Shown here piece after piece: positions 1 to 7,530 of a stretch of DNA of 12,585 bases (within the stretch, counting starts at the first letter, position 1; each line of letters begins with the position of its first letter). The stretch is from an uncultured Lachnospira sp. Lineage in GTDB: Bacteria; Bacillota; Clostridia; Lachnospirales; Lachnospiraceae. Position numbers and translations under genes: made by a program. The notes under the pieces were generated by a model. That model was not told the origin of the DNA and made no database searches. It was given only the letters and a program-made list of their open reading frames with translations. The stretch lies in contig CAJUKN010000035.1 of NCBI GenBank assembly GCA_910587485.1, positions 1-12,585 on the forward strand, written 5' to 3'.

Positions 1-9
1 CTAAAGGTT

Positions 10-23
10 TCGCCTTAAGGCGA
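10..23. other. Perfect 14-bp palindrome, possible hairpin downstream of the first gene
   Basis: The 14 bases TCGCCTTAAGGCGA are their own reverse complement. They lie about 64 nt past the stop codon of the minus-strand gene ending at 87. On the plus strand the pairing can extend outward through G-U pairs. There is no clear T-run on either side, so this is at best a weak terminator. It could also be the edge of a repeat cut by the window. Confidence 0.3.
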
Positions 24-86
24 GGGTTTTAACCCCATTATACAGACAATAAAGGCAATAAAATTTTATTATCTTACCTTCTCAAT

Positions 87-998
87 TTACTGCTCATGAA
101 AATAAAGTGTAAGATTACATGCTTCTTTGCCATTATAAATCAAATACACATACAAACTTTGTATCGTATCAGTCTTTTCGTCAATATCCACAACAAAATC
201 AATATCACCTATATATTGCACAAATTGAGCGCAGTATTCTTTTAAGGTATCTTTACTGATTCCTGCAGCCGTCTTCAAAATAGAAATATATGGCAATACT
301 TTACTGTCTGAATAAAGTTCATCAATAACTGCATTATTTCCTTGTTCTACAAGCTGTTGCGGAAAAACTATTTTATAAGAAACAACATCACTATCTGAAT
401 TATCAAGCCTTTCATATTCCCCATTTTGTAACATTGATGTGTATCCTTTTACAACATCTTTGCTTGCCGCCGATATAATATCGCTATGCTTTTTAAAATC
501 CATCTTAGAAATTTCATGTAATACCCTATCAAGCTTTTTACAAGCCTCTTGATATTGTTTATATTCTACTGGAAGCTGACCGCTTATATTGGATTGTTTC
601 AATTGAGTTATATCTGAAAGATTTATTTCCATTAAGATATCGTTTTCAAAAAGCTGTGAAGCACAGATGTGTATTTTATTGCTTTCAAGCCAAAAACGAA
701 TATGAATCTTATCACTGTCATCTTGTATGGTTATTTCTTCTCTTAATTTTGGAAATGCATCAAGATGAATTTCTAACTCTCCTTCCATTTCCATAAACTC
801 CAATTTTTCAGATAAACTATCAACCATATCTTGCAGTCTGCCTCCAAAATTTATAAACGCATTTATTACATGTCTTTTTGGCAAAACAATATCCGCCAAT
901 GTCGGATAAGCAAAATATCCGCCAACTGACAAAAATAAAACTGATAATACAATAATACAAGAGACTATTTTTTTGCTTCGTTTTCCCTTTTTTCCCAT
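87..998 (-). CDS. Hypothetical protein with one N-terminal membrane anchor and a large external domain
   Basis: I do not recognise this family. The 303-residue protein begins with a lysine-rich segment (MGKKGKRSKK), then one hydrophobic stretch at about residues 11-30. That predicts an anchor or uncleaved signal with about 270 residues outside the cell. The rest alternates beta-like stretches (EGELEIHLDAF, KIHIRFWLES, DFVVDIDE, LYVYLIYNGK) with a helical, lysine-rich middle, and no catalytic motif stands out. The start at 998 is preferred over an in-frame ATG at 1076 because AAAGGAAG lies 8 nt upstream of it, while 1076 has no convincing ribosome site. The gene starts 94 nt after hflX stops, on the same strand, and is probably its read-through partner. 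The HflX link may only be positional. Confidence 0.75.
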   Translation of the reverse strand: MGKKGKRSKKIVSCIIVLSVLFLSVGGYFAYPTLADIVLPKRHVINAFINFGGRLQDMVDSLSEKLEFMEMEGELEIHLDAFPKLREEITIQDDSDKIHIRFWLESNKIHICASQLFENDILMEINLSDITQLKQSNISGQLPVEYKQYQEACKKLDRVLHEISKMDFKKHSDIISAASKDVVKGYTSMLQNGEYERLDNSDSDVVSYKIVFPQQLVEQGNNAVIDELYSDSKVLPYISILKTAAGISKDTLKEYCAQFVQYIGDIDFVVDIDEKTDTIQSLYVYLIYNGKEACNLTLYFHEQ

Positions 999-1092
999 CC
1001 TAATCTTCCTTTCTTGCTCAATCCATATGTCTTTCATCCAAATTATCTGCTTCATTTTATTTTGCTTATCAAACATATTTGCCGCACGACTT

Positions 1093-2325
1093 TTAGTACT
1101 GTTTTGGCATCAATGCCTCTATATATATCCCATCTTCTCTGTACTCTTCCTTTAAAATTTTGCCATATTCTCTTATAACCTGAATTTTTCCAGCATCGGA
1201 ATAAGCAAATAATTGTTCAATCTTTTGACAACCTTCTCTTATAATATTTTGGAGTTCTTTTAAAAATATATCAAGACCTTCTCCTGTTTTTGCAGAAATT
1301 TTAATCGTCTGTTTTGCCTTAGGGTCAACGCCGCATATGCTGCTTTGCACCAAATCACTTTTATTGTACAACGTAATAATTGGCTTGTCGCCCACCTCAA
1401 GACTTTCTAATATTTCATACACCGTTTTGATATGTTTATCCATATCTGGATTAGAACTGTCAACCACATGTATAATGATATCTGCAAATTTTGCCTCCTG
1501 CAATGTACTTTTAAACGCCTCAATCAAATGATGAGGCAGTTTCCGTATAAATCCAACCGTATCCGTAAGAAGTACTTTTTCTCCGTCTGGAATGATTAAT
1601 GCTCTTGTCGTTGGGTCTAGTGTAGCAAATAATTTATCTTCTGACAATACACCTGCATCTGTCAATTTATTTAATAGTGTAGACTTACCCGCGTTCGTAT
1701 AACCTACAATCGCCGCAATCGGTGTTGATATATTCTTTCTCTTTTTTCGGATTGTCTGTCTGTGCTGCTCAATCTCTTTAAGCTGTACAGACAATCTTGA
1801 AATACGTTCCCTTATAATACGCCTATCTGTTTCTATCTTTTTTTCGCCAGGTCCTCTCGTGCCTATACCACCACCTAATCGTGACAATGCCTTACCAAAA
1901 CCAGACAGCCTTGTCATTCTATACTTAAGCTGTGCCATCTCAACCTGAATTTTACCCTCGCTCGTATTTGCTCTGGCAGCAAAGATATCCAGAATAACCA
2001 TGGTTCTATCCATAACCTTTGTATTTAATTCATCTTCTAAATTCTTTAGTTGTGCTGGACTTAATTCATCATCACACACAATCCCTGTTGCCTCAAGTTC
2101 ATCTATAAGAACACGAATTTCATCTAGCTTTCCTTTTCCAATATAAGTTGCAGGGTGAAATTGCTCTCTGGATTGTATCATTCTTCCTACTATAACGCCT
2201 CCAGCCGTCTTGACCAACTCTTCTAATTCATCAAGAAGGCTCTCCTCATTCTCACCATTATCCAGTTGCACCCCTACAAGAATTACTTTTTCTATGATAT
2301 CCTGTGTAGATAATACCTTTCCCAT
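1093..2325 (-). CDS. hflX: GTPase HflX
   Basis: HflX is a GTP-binding protein that associates with the 50S subunit and splits or rescues stalled ribosomes under stress; this role comes from the family. The 410-residue length is normal. The N-terminal HflX domain covers about residues 1-200 and carries the signature GGGIGTRGPGE at 151-161, followed by a basic helical linker with RKKRKN near 193. The G domain has G1 GYTNAGKST at 208-216, G3 DTVGF at 255-259, G4 NKSD at 321-324 and G5 SAK at 344-346. A C-terminal domain runs from about residue 365. The ATG at 2325 has GAGGA just upstream. The gene starts 39 nt after ptsI ends, so the two are probably co-transcribed. No residue is visibly missing. 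Confidence 0.96.
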   Translation of the reverse strand: MGKVLSTQDIIEKVILVGVQLDNGENEESLLDELEELVKTAGGVIVGRMIQSREQFHPATYIGKGKLDEIRVLIDELEATGIVCDDELSPAQLKNLEDELNTKVMDRTMVILDIFAARANTSEGKIQVEMAQLKYRMTRLSGFGKALSRLGGGIGTRGPGEKKIETDRRIIRERISRLSVQLKEIEQHRQTIRKKRKNISTPIAAIVGYTNAGKSTLLNKLTDAGVLSEDKLFATLDPTTRALIIPDGEKVLLTDTVGFIRKLPHHLIEAFKSTLQEAKFADIIIHVVDSSNPDMDKHIKTVYEILESLEVGDKPIITLYNKSDLVQSSICGVDPKAKQTIKISAKTGEGLDIFLKELQNIIREGCQKIEQLFAYSDAGKIQVIREYGKILKEEYREDGIYIEALMPKQY

Positions 2326-2364
2326 TATTCCTCATTTCTGTGCTATTCTTTATTTTATGAATAT

Positions 2365-4107
2365 TTACTTTTCATTATAGACAGCACTATTTTTATCAAA
2401 AATAACTTTATTCAAATATGTTGTTATCTCTTTTTCTGTATTCATTAAAAGCACTTTATCTGCTATCTCTTTTGCTTCTTTTCTTTCCCACAAAGCAATA
2501 TTTTTTCTAGTTTCTAACACTTTTGCTAAAGACACCGAAAACTCATGTAGTCCAAATGCCAAAAGCAATGGTATCATATTAGGATTTGCTGCTGCTTCAC
2601 CACACATCCCAACTTCAATATGTTCCTTTTTGGCACAAGAAATAACATGTTTAATTGCTCTTAAAACTGCTGGATTAAATACAGAATACAAATAGGAAAC
2701 ATGTTCATTACCACGGTCTACTGCCAATATATATTGTGTAAGGTCATTTGTACCTATTGAAAAAAAATCAGCTTCTTTTACAAGCACATCTGCTATTAAT
2801 GCCGCTGCTGGTGTTTCAATCATTATCCCTATTTTTATATTTTTATTATAGTCCATATTGTTTTTATCCAAATAATTCATTGTATCATAAATGATTTTTT
2901 TACCTATAATAACCTCATCAATGGTGGTAATAAGTGGAAGCATAATTCTTATATTCCCATAAGCACTCGCCTGAAGAATCGCCCTTAACTGTGTCGTAAA
3001 AATATCAATTCTTCCCAAACAAAACCGAATTGCTCGATAACCCAAAAATGGATTTGCTTCTTTTGTAAGTCCCATATAGGGAATATCTTTATCGCCGCCA
3101 ATATCCAAAGTTCTTATTGTCAACGGTTTATCACCACATAAAACAGCTGCCTTTTTATATACTTCAAATTGCTGTTCCTGTGTAGGCATCGATTTCCCAT
3201 TCATAAATAAAAATTCTGTGCGAAACAATCCGACACCTTCTGCTCCAGACTTTATTGCTTTTGCAGCCTCATTTTCATTTCCTATATTTGCCATCAGACC
3301 AACACTGCTGCCATCTGCCGTTTTTGTCTTTTTATTGATATATTTTCTTAACTCTTTAACTTTTTCCTTATAACGTAATCTTTTATTCTCAAATATCTGT
3401 ATTGTCTTTGAAAGAGGATTGACAAAAACTTCGCCATATTCACCATCAACAATTAATAAATCACCTGTTTTTATAAGTCCTGTTGCATTTTTTACGCTCA
3501 ACACGGCTGGTATTTCTAATGCTCTTGCAAGAATTGCTGCATGGGAAGTCTCTCCGCCTTTTTGTGCTATAATACCAACCACATGTGCTGTATCCATAAC
3601 TGCCGTAACAGATGGGTGAAGCTGATTTGCAACAATCACTGTATTTGGCTTTAACCGTGATAAATCTATTTGTTTGCCTCCAGATAACAAGCGCAGCACT
3701 CTATTCTTTAAATCTTCAATATCTGCTACTCTTTGATTCATTAACTCACTATTCATTGAAGAAAACATACCTGCAAAAAATTGACATGTTTTTTCCACTG
3801 CTGTCTCCACACATATATGCTTATTTTCAATCAAACGGATTACTTCTTTACACAACTCTTCATCTTTTATTAAATAAATTTGATTTTTAAGCACTAGTGC
3901 TGTTTTTTCCTGTTCACCAAGTTTATGTTGGAGTTTCTCAATCATATTTTCTGTTTCTTTAATAAATGCCTGTTGTACTTGAATAAATCGGTTCTTTTCT
4001 TCTTCAATATCAATTTCAGACTTTGTTTTTACATCAAAAATATTGTTTTCTATCAACAAAGCACGACCAATTCCTATCCCATTAGAAGTCCCAATACCTT
4101 TTATCAT
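2365..4107 (-). CDS. ptsI: Phosphoenolpyruvate-protein phosphotransferase (PTS enzyme I)
   Basis: Enzyme I moves phosphate from phosphoenolpyruvate to HPr, the first step of sugar uptake by the phosphotransferase system, and acts in the cytoplasm. The 580 residues match the family (about 575). The key residues fall at the E. coli numbers: phospho-histidine H189 in GGETSHAAILAR, R296 in GLFRTEF, R332 in TIRTLDIGGDK, E431 in MIETPAA, D455 in GTNDLTQY and C502 in MCGEAA. The N-terminal HPr-binding and swivelling-His domains and the C-terminal PEP-binding barrel are all present. The ATG at 4107 has a G-rich site (GGGGGAT) about 10 nt upstream. No HPr gene (ptsH) adjoins it. The upstream neighbour is a membrane protein separated by a palindromic repeat, and hflX follows closely. 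It is a full-length, apparently active enzyme. Confidence 0.97.
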   Translation of the reverse strand: MIKGIGTSNGIGIGRALLIENNIFDVKTKSEIDIEEEKNRFIQVQQAFIKETENMIEKLQHKLGEQEKTALVLKNQIYLIKDEELCKEVIRLIENKHICVETAVEKTCQFFAGMFSSMNSELMNQRVADIEDLKNRVLRLLSGGKQIDLSRLKPNTVIVANQLHPSVTAVMDTAHVVGIIAQKGGETSHAAILARALEIPAVLSVKNATGLIKTGDLLIVDGEYGEVFVNPLSKTIQIFENKRLRYKEKVKELRKYINKKTKTADGSSVGLMANIGNENEAAKAIKSGAEGVGLFRTEFLFMNGKSMPTQEQQFEVYKKAAVLCGDKPLTIRTLDIGGDKDIPYMGLTKEANPFLGYRAIRFCLGRIDIFTTQLRAILQASAYGNIRIMLPLITTIDEVIIGKKIIYDTMNYLDKNNMDYNKNIKIGIMIETPAAALIADVLVKEADFFSIGTNDLTQYILAVDRGNEHVSYLYSVFNPAVLRAIKHVISCAKKEHIEVGMCGEAAANPNMIPLLLAFGLHEFSVSLAKVLETRKNIALWERKEAKEIADKVLLMNTEKEITTYLNKVIFDKNSAVYNEK

Positions 4108-4143
4108 TTAATTTGTATCCCCCCACACGAATCCTCATTGCTT

Positions 4144-4172
4144 TCCATAGTTAAAAATGGGGACTGTTGCAA
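4144..4172 (-). promoter_or_regulatory. Possible ptsI promoter using a -35 inside the palindromic repeat
   Basis: Read on the minus strand, TTGCAA (4172-4167) lies in the repeat's tip, followed by a 17-nt spacer and TATGGA (4149-4144) as a poor -10. IS6-family ends are known to donate TTGCAA as an outward -35, which is why this is worth listing. The -10 matches consensus weakly, so confidence is low. Confidence 0.25.
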
Positions 4173-4255
4173 AACGAATCCATTTTTAAAGATATGATAA
4201 ACGAATCAAACAAATATTCATATCTTACATAAACATTTCATTTTACAATAGTCCC
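4160..4255. repeat. Imperfect palindromic repeat, MITE-like, with IS6-like tips
   Basis: The left end reads GGGACTGTTGCAAAACG and the inverted right end reads GGGACTATTGTAAAATG, so 14 of 17 bases match and all three differences are transitions. Similarity continues in register inward to a second matching block (AAGATATGA, near 4190-4198 and 4218-4226). The arms are therefore about 38 bp around a ~20-bp centre. On the minus strand two of the outer differences become G-U pairs, so RNA made in the direction of the flanking genes folds better. The tips resemble IS6-family terminal repeats, which share a core CTGTTGCAAA. The element sits a few bases past the stop at 4262 and may also end that transcript. 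An exact target duplication is not clear; A-rich stretches flank both sides. Confidence 0.6.
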
Positions 4256-4261
4256 AAAAAA

Positions 4262-4858
4262 TTATTTTTGTATCTTATGTGCCAGTGATTTACTTTCACT
4301 GTTATTTTTATTAACTGAATTAAACCCATGAATATTTTTTACAAAATGATATGCAAAATCTAAAATATACAATAAAATCAAAACAATTCCTATTCCATTA
4401 GCAATTGTTGATGGTATCATTTGCGCAAAATTTTCAATGATATTATTTAATACAAAAAATATAAATACAGCAAGTAGTCCCCATCCTAATGTACTTTGCA
4501 AACAAAGTATTCCCTTGTAATTAAAACGAAGATGGTCGTAATTCCACCACACTTCCCCAAAAAGCTTTATCATAGCCATCGCTGTCAAATATTCAAATAT
4601 CGTTGCACCAACACAGCCTGCTATATATACCGCAATGATATTATCTTTAATTGGCATAAATAAAACCATTGCAATCAATACGCCAAATCCATATATAACA
4701 CAGAATGGTAACTTTGCAAAGCCTCTGTTTTCCCATCTTTTAAGCTGTAACCTAATCACAACACATTCCATAGCCCAGCCACAGAAGCTATATATAAAAA
4801 ACCATATAACCATCTGCCCTATATTCATACCATGAAATGATAAATTCATTAAATTCAT
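4262..4858 (-). CDS. CmpB-family putative ABC transporter permease (integral membrane protein)
   Basis: The protein looks like the family named ABC_trans_CmpB, multi-spanning membrane proteins common in Clostridia whose function is not established despite the transporter name. Family-like motifs are the N-terminal FIYSFCGWAMECV (21-33), NRGF (44-47), PFCVIYGFG (51-59), FEYLTA (88-93), WWNYDHLRFN (104-113) and CLQSTLGWG (119-127). About five hydrophobic segments are visible near residues 15-35, 52-70, 75-97, 122-142 and 152-173, with a polar C-terminal tail. I place the start at the ATG at 4858 (198 residues), with TGGTGG 6 nt upstream, rather than at a TTG at 4888. No ATPase partner lies nearby, so calling it a transporter is only a family label. 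It follows pgsA after 92 nt. Confidence 0.85.
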   Translation of the reverse strand: MNLMNLSFHGMNIGQMVIWFFIYSFCGWAMECVVIRLQLKRWENRGFAKLPFCVIYGFGVLIAMVLFMPIKDNIIAVYIAGCVGATIFEYLTAMAMIKLFGEVWWNYDHLRFNYKGILCLQSTLGWGLLAVFIFFVLNNIIENFAQMIPSTIANGIGIVLILLYILDFAYHFVKNIHGFNSVNKNNSESKSLAHKIQK

Positions 4859-4890
4859 ATAAATCCACCATTCTTGTTCAATCTGCAATT

Positions 4891-4925
4891 CATGCTAAAA
4901 ACTCTTTATGTATAGTTTAGCCATG
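4891..4925. other. Imperfect inverted repeat between pgsA and the CmpB-family gene
   Basis: CATGCTAAAAACT (4891-4903) faces AGTTTAGCCATG (4914-4925), giving a stem with small bulges and a 10-nt loop. It starts 26 nt beyond the pgsA stop and ends just before the next gene's ribosome site. There is no T-run, so it may be an attenuator, a processing site or chance. Confidence 0.3.
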
Positions 4926-4950
4926 AAACAAACTTTTAATCACAAAGCAA

Positions 4951-5547
4951 TTAATATAATACCTTATCATTTCTATCCTTAACTGCATCCAAAACCATTA
5001 TAACATACAACCGTACATACATAATAAACGCCATAATTAACGCAGCAGCACATACAATTAACAGACAGCGCTGAAAAACCAAATCAACATGTGGAAAAGC
5101 TACCAAAATCAACATAACTGCATATAAAACTGCTGTGCATACTTTACCATACCACTTTGCACCATTGAGTCTGCGTTTTACTGTTTTTAATACAATAAAT
5201 CCCACAACTGACGTCACACATTCTTTTAATACAAATAAGATGACTAATATATACATATATGGAATCTCATAAGTTAATGCTACTACCATTGCTAACTGCA
5301 TTAGCTTATCCGCTATTGGGTCAATCAGTTTTCCTAAATCTGTAACCATATTAAACTTTCTGGCTATCTGCCCATCCAAAAAATCGGTTGCACCTGAAAT
5401 CATAACAACAGCTGTTGCAATATAATAATCTTTTGGTTCTGTAGCTGTAAAAAAAATATACAAAAATAATGGCACCAATAAAATTCTTATATAACATAAT
5501 ATATTTGGTATTTTAAACAAATCGCCAAACTCAAACTTAAAATTCAT
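4951..5547 (-). CDS. pgsA: CDP-diacylglycerol--glycerol-3-phosphate 3-phosphatidyltransferase
   Basis: This is a CDP-alcohol phosphatidyltransferase, most likely the enzyme that makes phosphatidylglycerol-phosphate from CDP-diacylglycerol and glycerol-3-phosphate at the membrane, the entry to anionic phospholipids. The full family motif is present: D55, D58-G59, A62-R63, G72, D76 and D80, in DFLDGQIARKF and GKLIDPIADK. The N-terminal KIPNILCYIRILLVP (13-27) is typical of PgsA, and several membrane segments follow. At 198 residues it has the usual length. The start is the ATG at 5547, set by a strong GGAGG 7 nt upstream; a TTG at 5595 would add 16 residues that the family lacks. Another CDP-alcohol transferase cannot be fully excluded, but size and N-terminus favour PgsA. 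It follows icd after 140 nt. Confidence 0.9.
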   Translation of the reverse strand: MNFKFEFGDLFKIPNILCYIRILLVPLFLYIFFTATEPKDYYIATAVVMISGATDFLDGQIARKFNMVTDLGKLIDPIADKLMQLAMVVALTYEIPYMYILVILFVLKECVTSVVGFIVLKTVKRRLNGAKWYGKVCTAVLYAVMLILVAFPHVDLVFQRCLLIVCAAALIMAFIMYVRLYVIMVLDAVKDRNDKVLY

Positions 5548-5554
5548 TAATCTG

Positions 5555-5560
5555 CCTCCG
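5555..5560 (-). promoter_or_regulatory. Ribosome binding site that decides the pgsA start
   Basis: CGGAGG on the minus strand lies 7 nt before the ATG at 5547, which selects that start over the upstream TTG at 5595. Confidence 0.8.
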
Positions 5561-5606
5561 CTGAATCCGCTCCTTACATTGAATAAAACTATCAAATATT
5601 AATACC

Positions 5607-5657
5607 AAACAACGGATAGAATCCTTATGTTAAACAACGGATAATAATCCTTACGTG
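5607..5657. repeat. Two tandem copies of a 25/26-bp repeat between icd and pgsA
   Basis: Copy one (5607-5631) and copy two (5632-5657) both begin AAACAACGGATA and continue with AATCCTTA(T/C)GT, differing by a short indel and a transition. Each copy contains a small inverted GGAT...ATCC. A degenerate third piece (AAGACAAC-CCTTAT, about 5673-5686) may follow at the icd stop. The pair lies about 60 nt upstream of the pgsA start codon, so operator or RNA-processing roles are possible but unproven. Confidence 0.65.
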
Positions 5658-5687
5658 AAAATACAAATCGTTAAGACAACCCTTATC

Positions 5688-6896
5688 TTATAATAAAGTA
5701 TCTAATGTTTCTCGAATTGCTTTAATAAAATTCTCTGTATTTAAAGTAACAGGCTTATCAAATGTCGTTATAAGAGCTAAATCTTTTGTCATTTTACCAC
5801 TTTCTATGGTATTTATGCAAGCCTGTTCCAATTTATCAGCAAATATGCACAATTCTGATATATTATCAAGCTCTCCACGCTTTCTTAATGCTCCTGTCCA
5901 AGCAAATATGGTTGCAAGTGGATTCGTTGATGTCTCCTCACCCTTAAGATGCTTGTAATAATGTCTTTGAACAGTACCATGTGCAGCTTCATATTCATAA
6001 TAGCCGTCTGGCGATACAAGCACTGATGTCATCATAGACAATGAACCAAACGCTGTGGCAACCATATCACTCATAACATCTCCATCATAATTTTTACATG
6101 CCCATATATAGCCGCCTTCTGAACGAATGACTCTAGCAACAGCATCATCTATCAATGTATAGAAATACTCAATATTTGCAGCCTTAAATTGTTCTGCATA
6201 TTCTTTATCAAATATTTCCTGAAAAATATCTTTAAATGTATGGTCATATTTTTTAGAAATAGTATCCTTTGTTGCAAACCATAAATCTTGCTTTGTATCT
6301 AACGCAAAGTTAAAACAGCTTCTTGCAAAACTTTCAATTGAATCCTCAAGGTTATGCATCCCCTGTAAGATACCTGCTCCCTTAAAATCATGTATCAACT
6401 CTCTTGTTTCTTGTCCCTGCTCATCTGTAAACACTAATTCTGCTTTGCCTGCCCCTGTAATTTTCATCTCAGAAGCTTTATACACATCACCATAGGCATG
6501 TCTTGCAATCGTAATTGGCTTTTTCCATGTCTTTACATAAGGCTCAATACCTTTGACAATAATAGGCGCTCTAAATACAGTACCATCAAGAATTGCACGA
6601 ATCGTTCCATTAGGGCTTTTATACATTTCTTTGAGATTATACTCTGTCATTCTTGCAGCATTTGGTGTAATTGTTGCACATTTTACGGCAACACCATACT
6701 TTTTGGTTGCATTGGCTGAATCAATCGTCACTTGGTCGTTTGTCTCATTTCTATGGACAAGCCCTAAGTCATAATATTCTGTATGAAGGTCAATATAAGG
6801 CATCAATAATTCATCTTTTATCAACTTCCAAAGAATCCTAGTCATCTCATCTCCATCCATCTCAACTAATGGCGTTGTCATTTTAATCTTTTCCAT
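5688..6896 (-). CDS. icd: NADP-dependent isocitrate dehydrogenase (type II)
   Basis: The enzyme oxidises and decarboxylates isocitrate to 2-oxoglutarate with NADP, feeding glutamate synthesis in an anaerobe. It belongs to the homodimeric type II group that includes human IDH1, not the E. coli type. Substrate residues lie at human IDH1 positions: S94 in KSPNGTIR, R100, R109 and R132 in ARHAYGD. The lysine of TKDTISKKYD is K210 (human K212). The metal aspartates are D250 in LIDD and D271 within NYDGDVMSD. The NADP-binding loop AAHGTVQRHY carries R311 and H312. The length of 402 residues is usual. The ATG at 6896 has AGGAGG about 8 nt upstream, and a near-consensus promoter lies just ahead, giving a leader of about 30 nt. 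No aconitase or citrate synthase gene is nearby. Confidence 0.97.
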   Translation of the reverse strand: MEKIKMTTPLVEMDGDEMTRILWKLIKDELLMPYIDLHTEYYDLGLVHRNETNDQVTIDSANATKKYGVAVKCATITPNAARMTEYNLKEMYKSPNGTIRAILDGTVFRAPIIVKGIEPYVKTWKKPITIARHAYGDVYKASEMKITGAGKAELVFTDEQGQETRELIHDFKGAGILQGMHNLEDSIESFARSCFNFALDTKQDLWFATKDTISKKYDHTFKDIFQEIFDKEYAEQFKAANIEYFYTLIDDAVARVIRSEGGYIWACKNYDGDVMSDMVATAFGSLSMMTSVLVSPDGYYEYEAAHGTVQRHYYKHLKGEETSTNPLATIFAWTGALRKRGELDNISELCIFADKLEQACINTIESGKMTKDLALITTFDKPVTLNTENFIKAIRETLDTLL

Positions 6897-6932
6897 TCTG
6901 CAATCCTCCTAAACTTTTACATAATTGTTGTA

Positions 6933-6961
6933 ATTATATATTATTTTTTTTGTTTTGTAAA
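6933..6961 (-). promoter_or_regulatory. Sigma-A-type promoter of icd
   Basis: On the minus strand TTTACA (6961-6956) is followed by a 17-nt A-rich spacer and a perfect TATAAT (6938-6933). Transcription should begin about 7 nt later, about 30 nt before the icd start codon. Confidence 0.75.
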
Positions 6962-7007
6962 TAATCAGAGTTTTATCAAATAACAAACATTCTATCCATA
7001 TAATACA

Positions 7008-7033
7008 AGAGAGCCAGATTACTCTGACTCTCT
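7008..7033 (-). terminator. Hairpin terminator after the small-protein cassette
   Basis: AGAGAGCCAGA (7008-7018) pairs with TCTGACTCTCT (7023-7033) with one mismatch and a 4-nt loop. It lies about 37 nt past the stop at 7070 in the direction of transcription. The trailing T-run is poor (TTGTATTAT), so termination may be inefficient. It also separates the cassette from the icd promoter. Confidence 0.6.
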
Positions 7034-7069
7034 CAAATATGCAATCACAAATAAAATACATATCTCAAT

Positions 7070-7519
7070 TTATTTTCCGCCTAATTCTTTGTACATAGTT
7101 CCTACATATTCTGCCAAATCACTATTATACTGATAATATTTCCAATCACCGTTATGCACAATTTGTGTATATCCACCACCAAAAACCATACTCCACCAGT
7201 CATTTTCACCTACTCTATACAAAATTTTATATGACCAACCTACACGCTGCTCTGAACGTGGTACACTCAATACATATTCAAAATGAATTTCATCTACCTT
7301 ATCAGCCAATTTTTCTATATTTTCTGTTGATAATAAAATATATTCTCCTGTATTGCCGCTTACAATATGAACTTCATCTGCTACTTGTATATTAGCCTTA
7401 AAGTCTTTTTCTCGGCTCGAATAACTATATAAATAATTATACCTTATTATAATAAATATACTTAATGCAAAAACAAAAAATACAAGAATAACTATAATCA
7501 ACTTTTTATATCTTTTCAT
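7070..7519 (-). CDS. Small membrane-anchored protein, distant relative of the gene at 8139-8555
   Basis: I do not recognise the family with certainty; it resembles small clostridial proteins of unknown function such as DUF5301. The 149 residues start with a basic MKRYKK, a single hydrophobic helix at about 7-26, then an external domain rich in aromatic residues (NDWWSMVFGGG, NGDWKYYQYN). The external domain lines up with the 8139-8555 product: EVHIVSGNTGEYILL against NVYVIDGDNGNSIRL, then GWSYKI against KWQYQI. The start at 7519 is chosen because AGGG lies 7 nt upstream of it. The ATG two codons earlier is too close to that site, and longer starts would overlap the previous gene. It begins 11 nt after the secreted-protein gene stops, so the two are surely co-translated from one message. 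Confidence 0.75.
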   Translation of the reverse strand: MKRYKKLIIVILVFFVFALSIFIIIRYNYLYSYSSREKDFKANIQVADEVHIVSGNTGEYILLSTENIEKLADKVDEIHFEYVLSVPRSEQRVGWSYKILYRVGENDWWSMVFGGGYTQIVHNGDWKYYQYNSDLAEYVGTMYKELGGK

Positions 7520-7526
7520 AGACATT

Positions 7527-7530
7527 CCCT
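7527..7530 (-). promoter_or_regulatory. Ribosome binding site that decides the start at 7519
   Basis: AGGG directly follows the TAA of the upstream gene and lies 7 nt before the ATG at 7519. It leaves the ATG at 7525 with almost no spacing. Confidence 0.65.

Noticed and set aside
4262..4893. Longer starts for the CmpB-family gene (TTG at 4888; ATG at 4893)
   Set aside because: The ATG at 4893 is in a different frame. The TTG at 4888 has no ribosome site, while the ATG at 4858 has TGGTGG 6 nt upstream.
6498..6774. Plus-strand open frames opposite icd, and similar ones opposite hflX, ptsI, pgsA and asnB
   Set aside because: They lie wholly antisense to well-identified genes, have no ribosome sites, and show no recognisable protein features.
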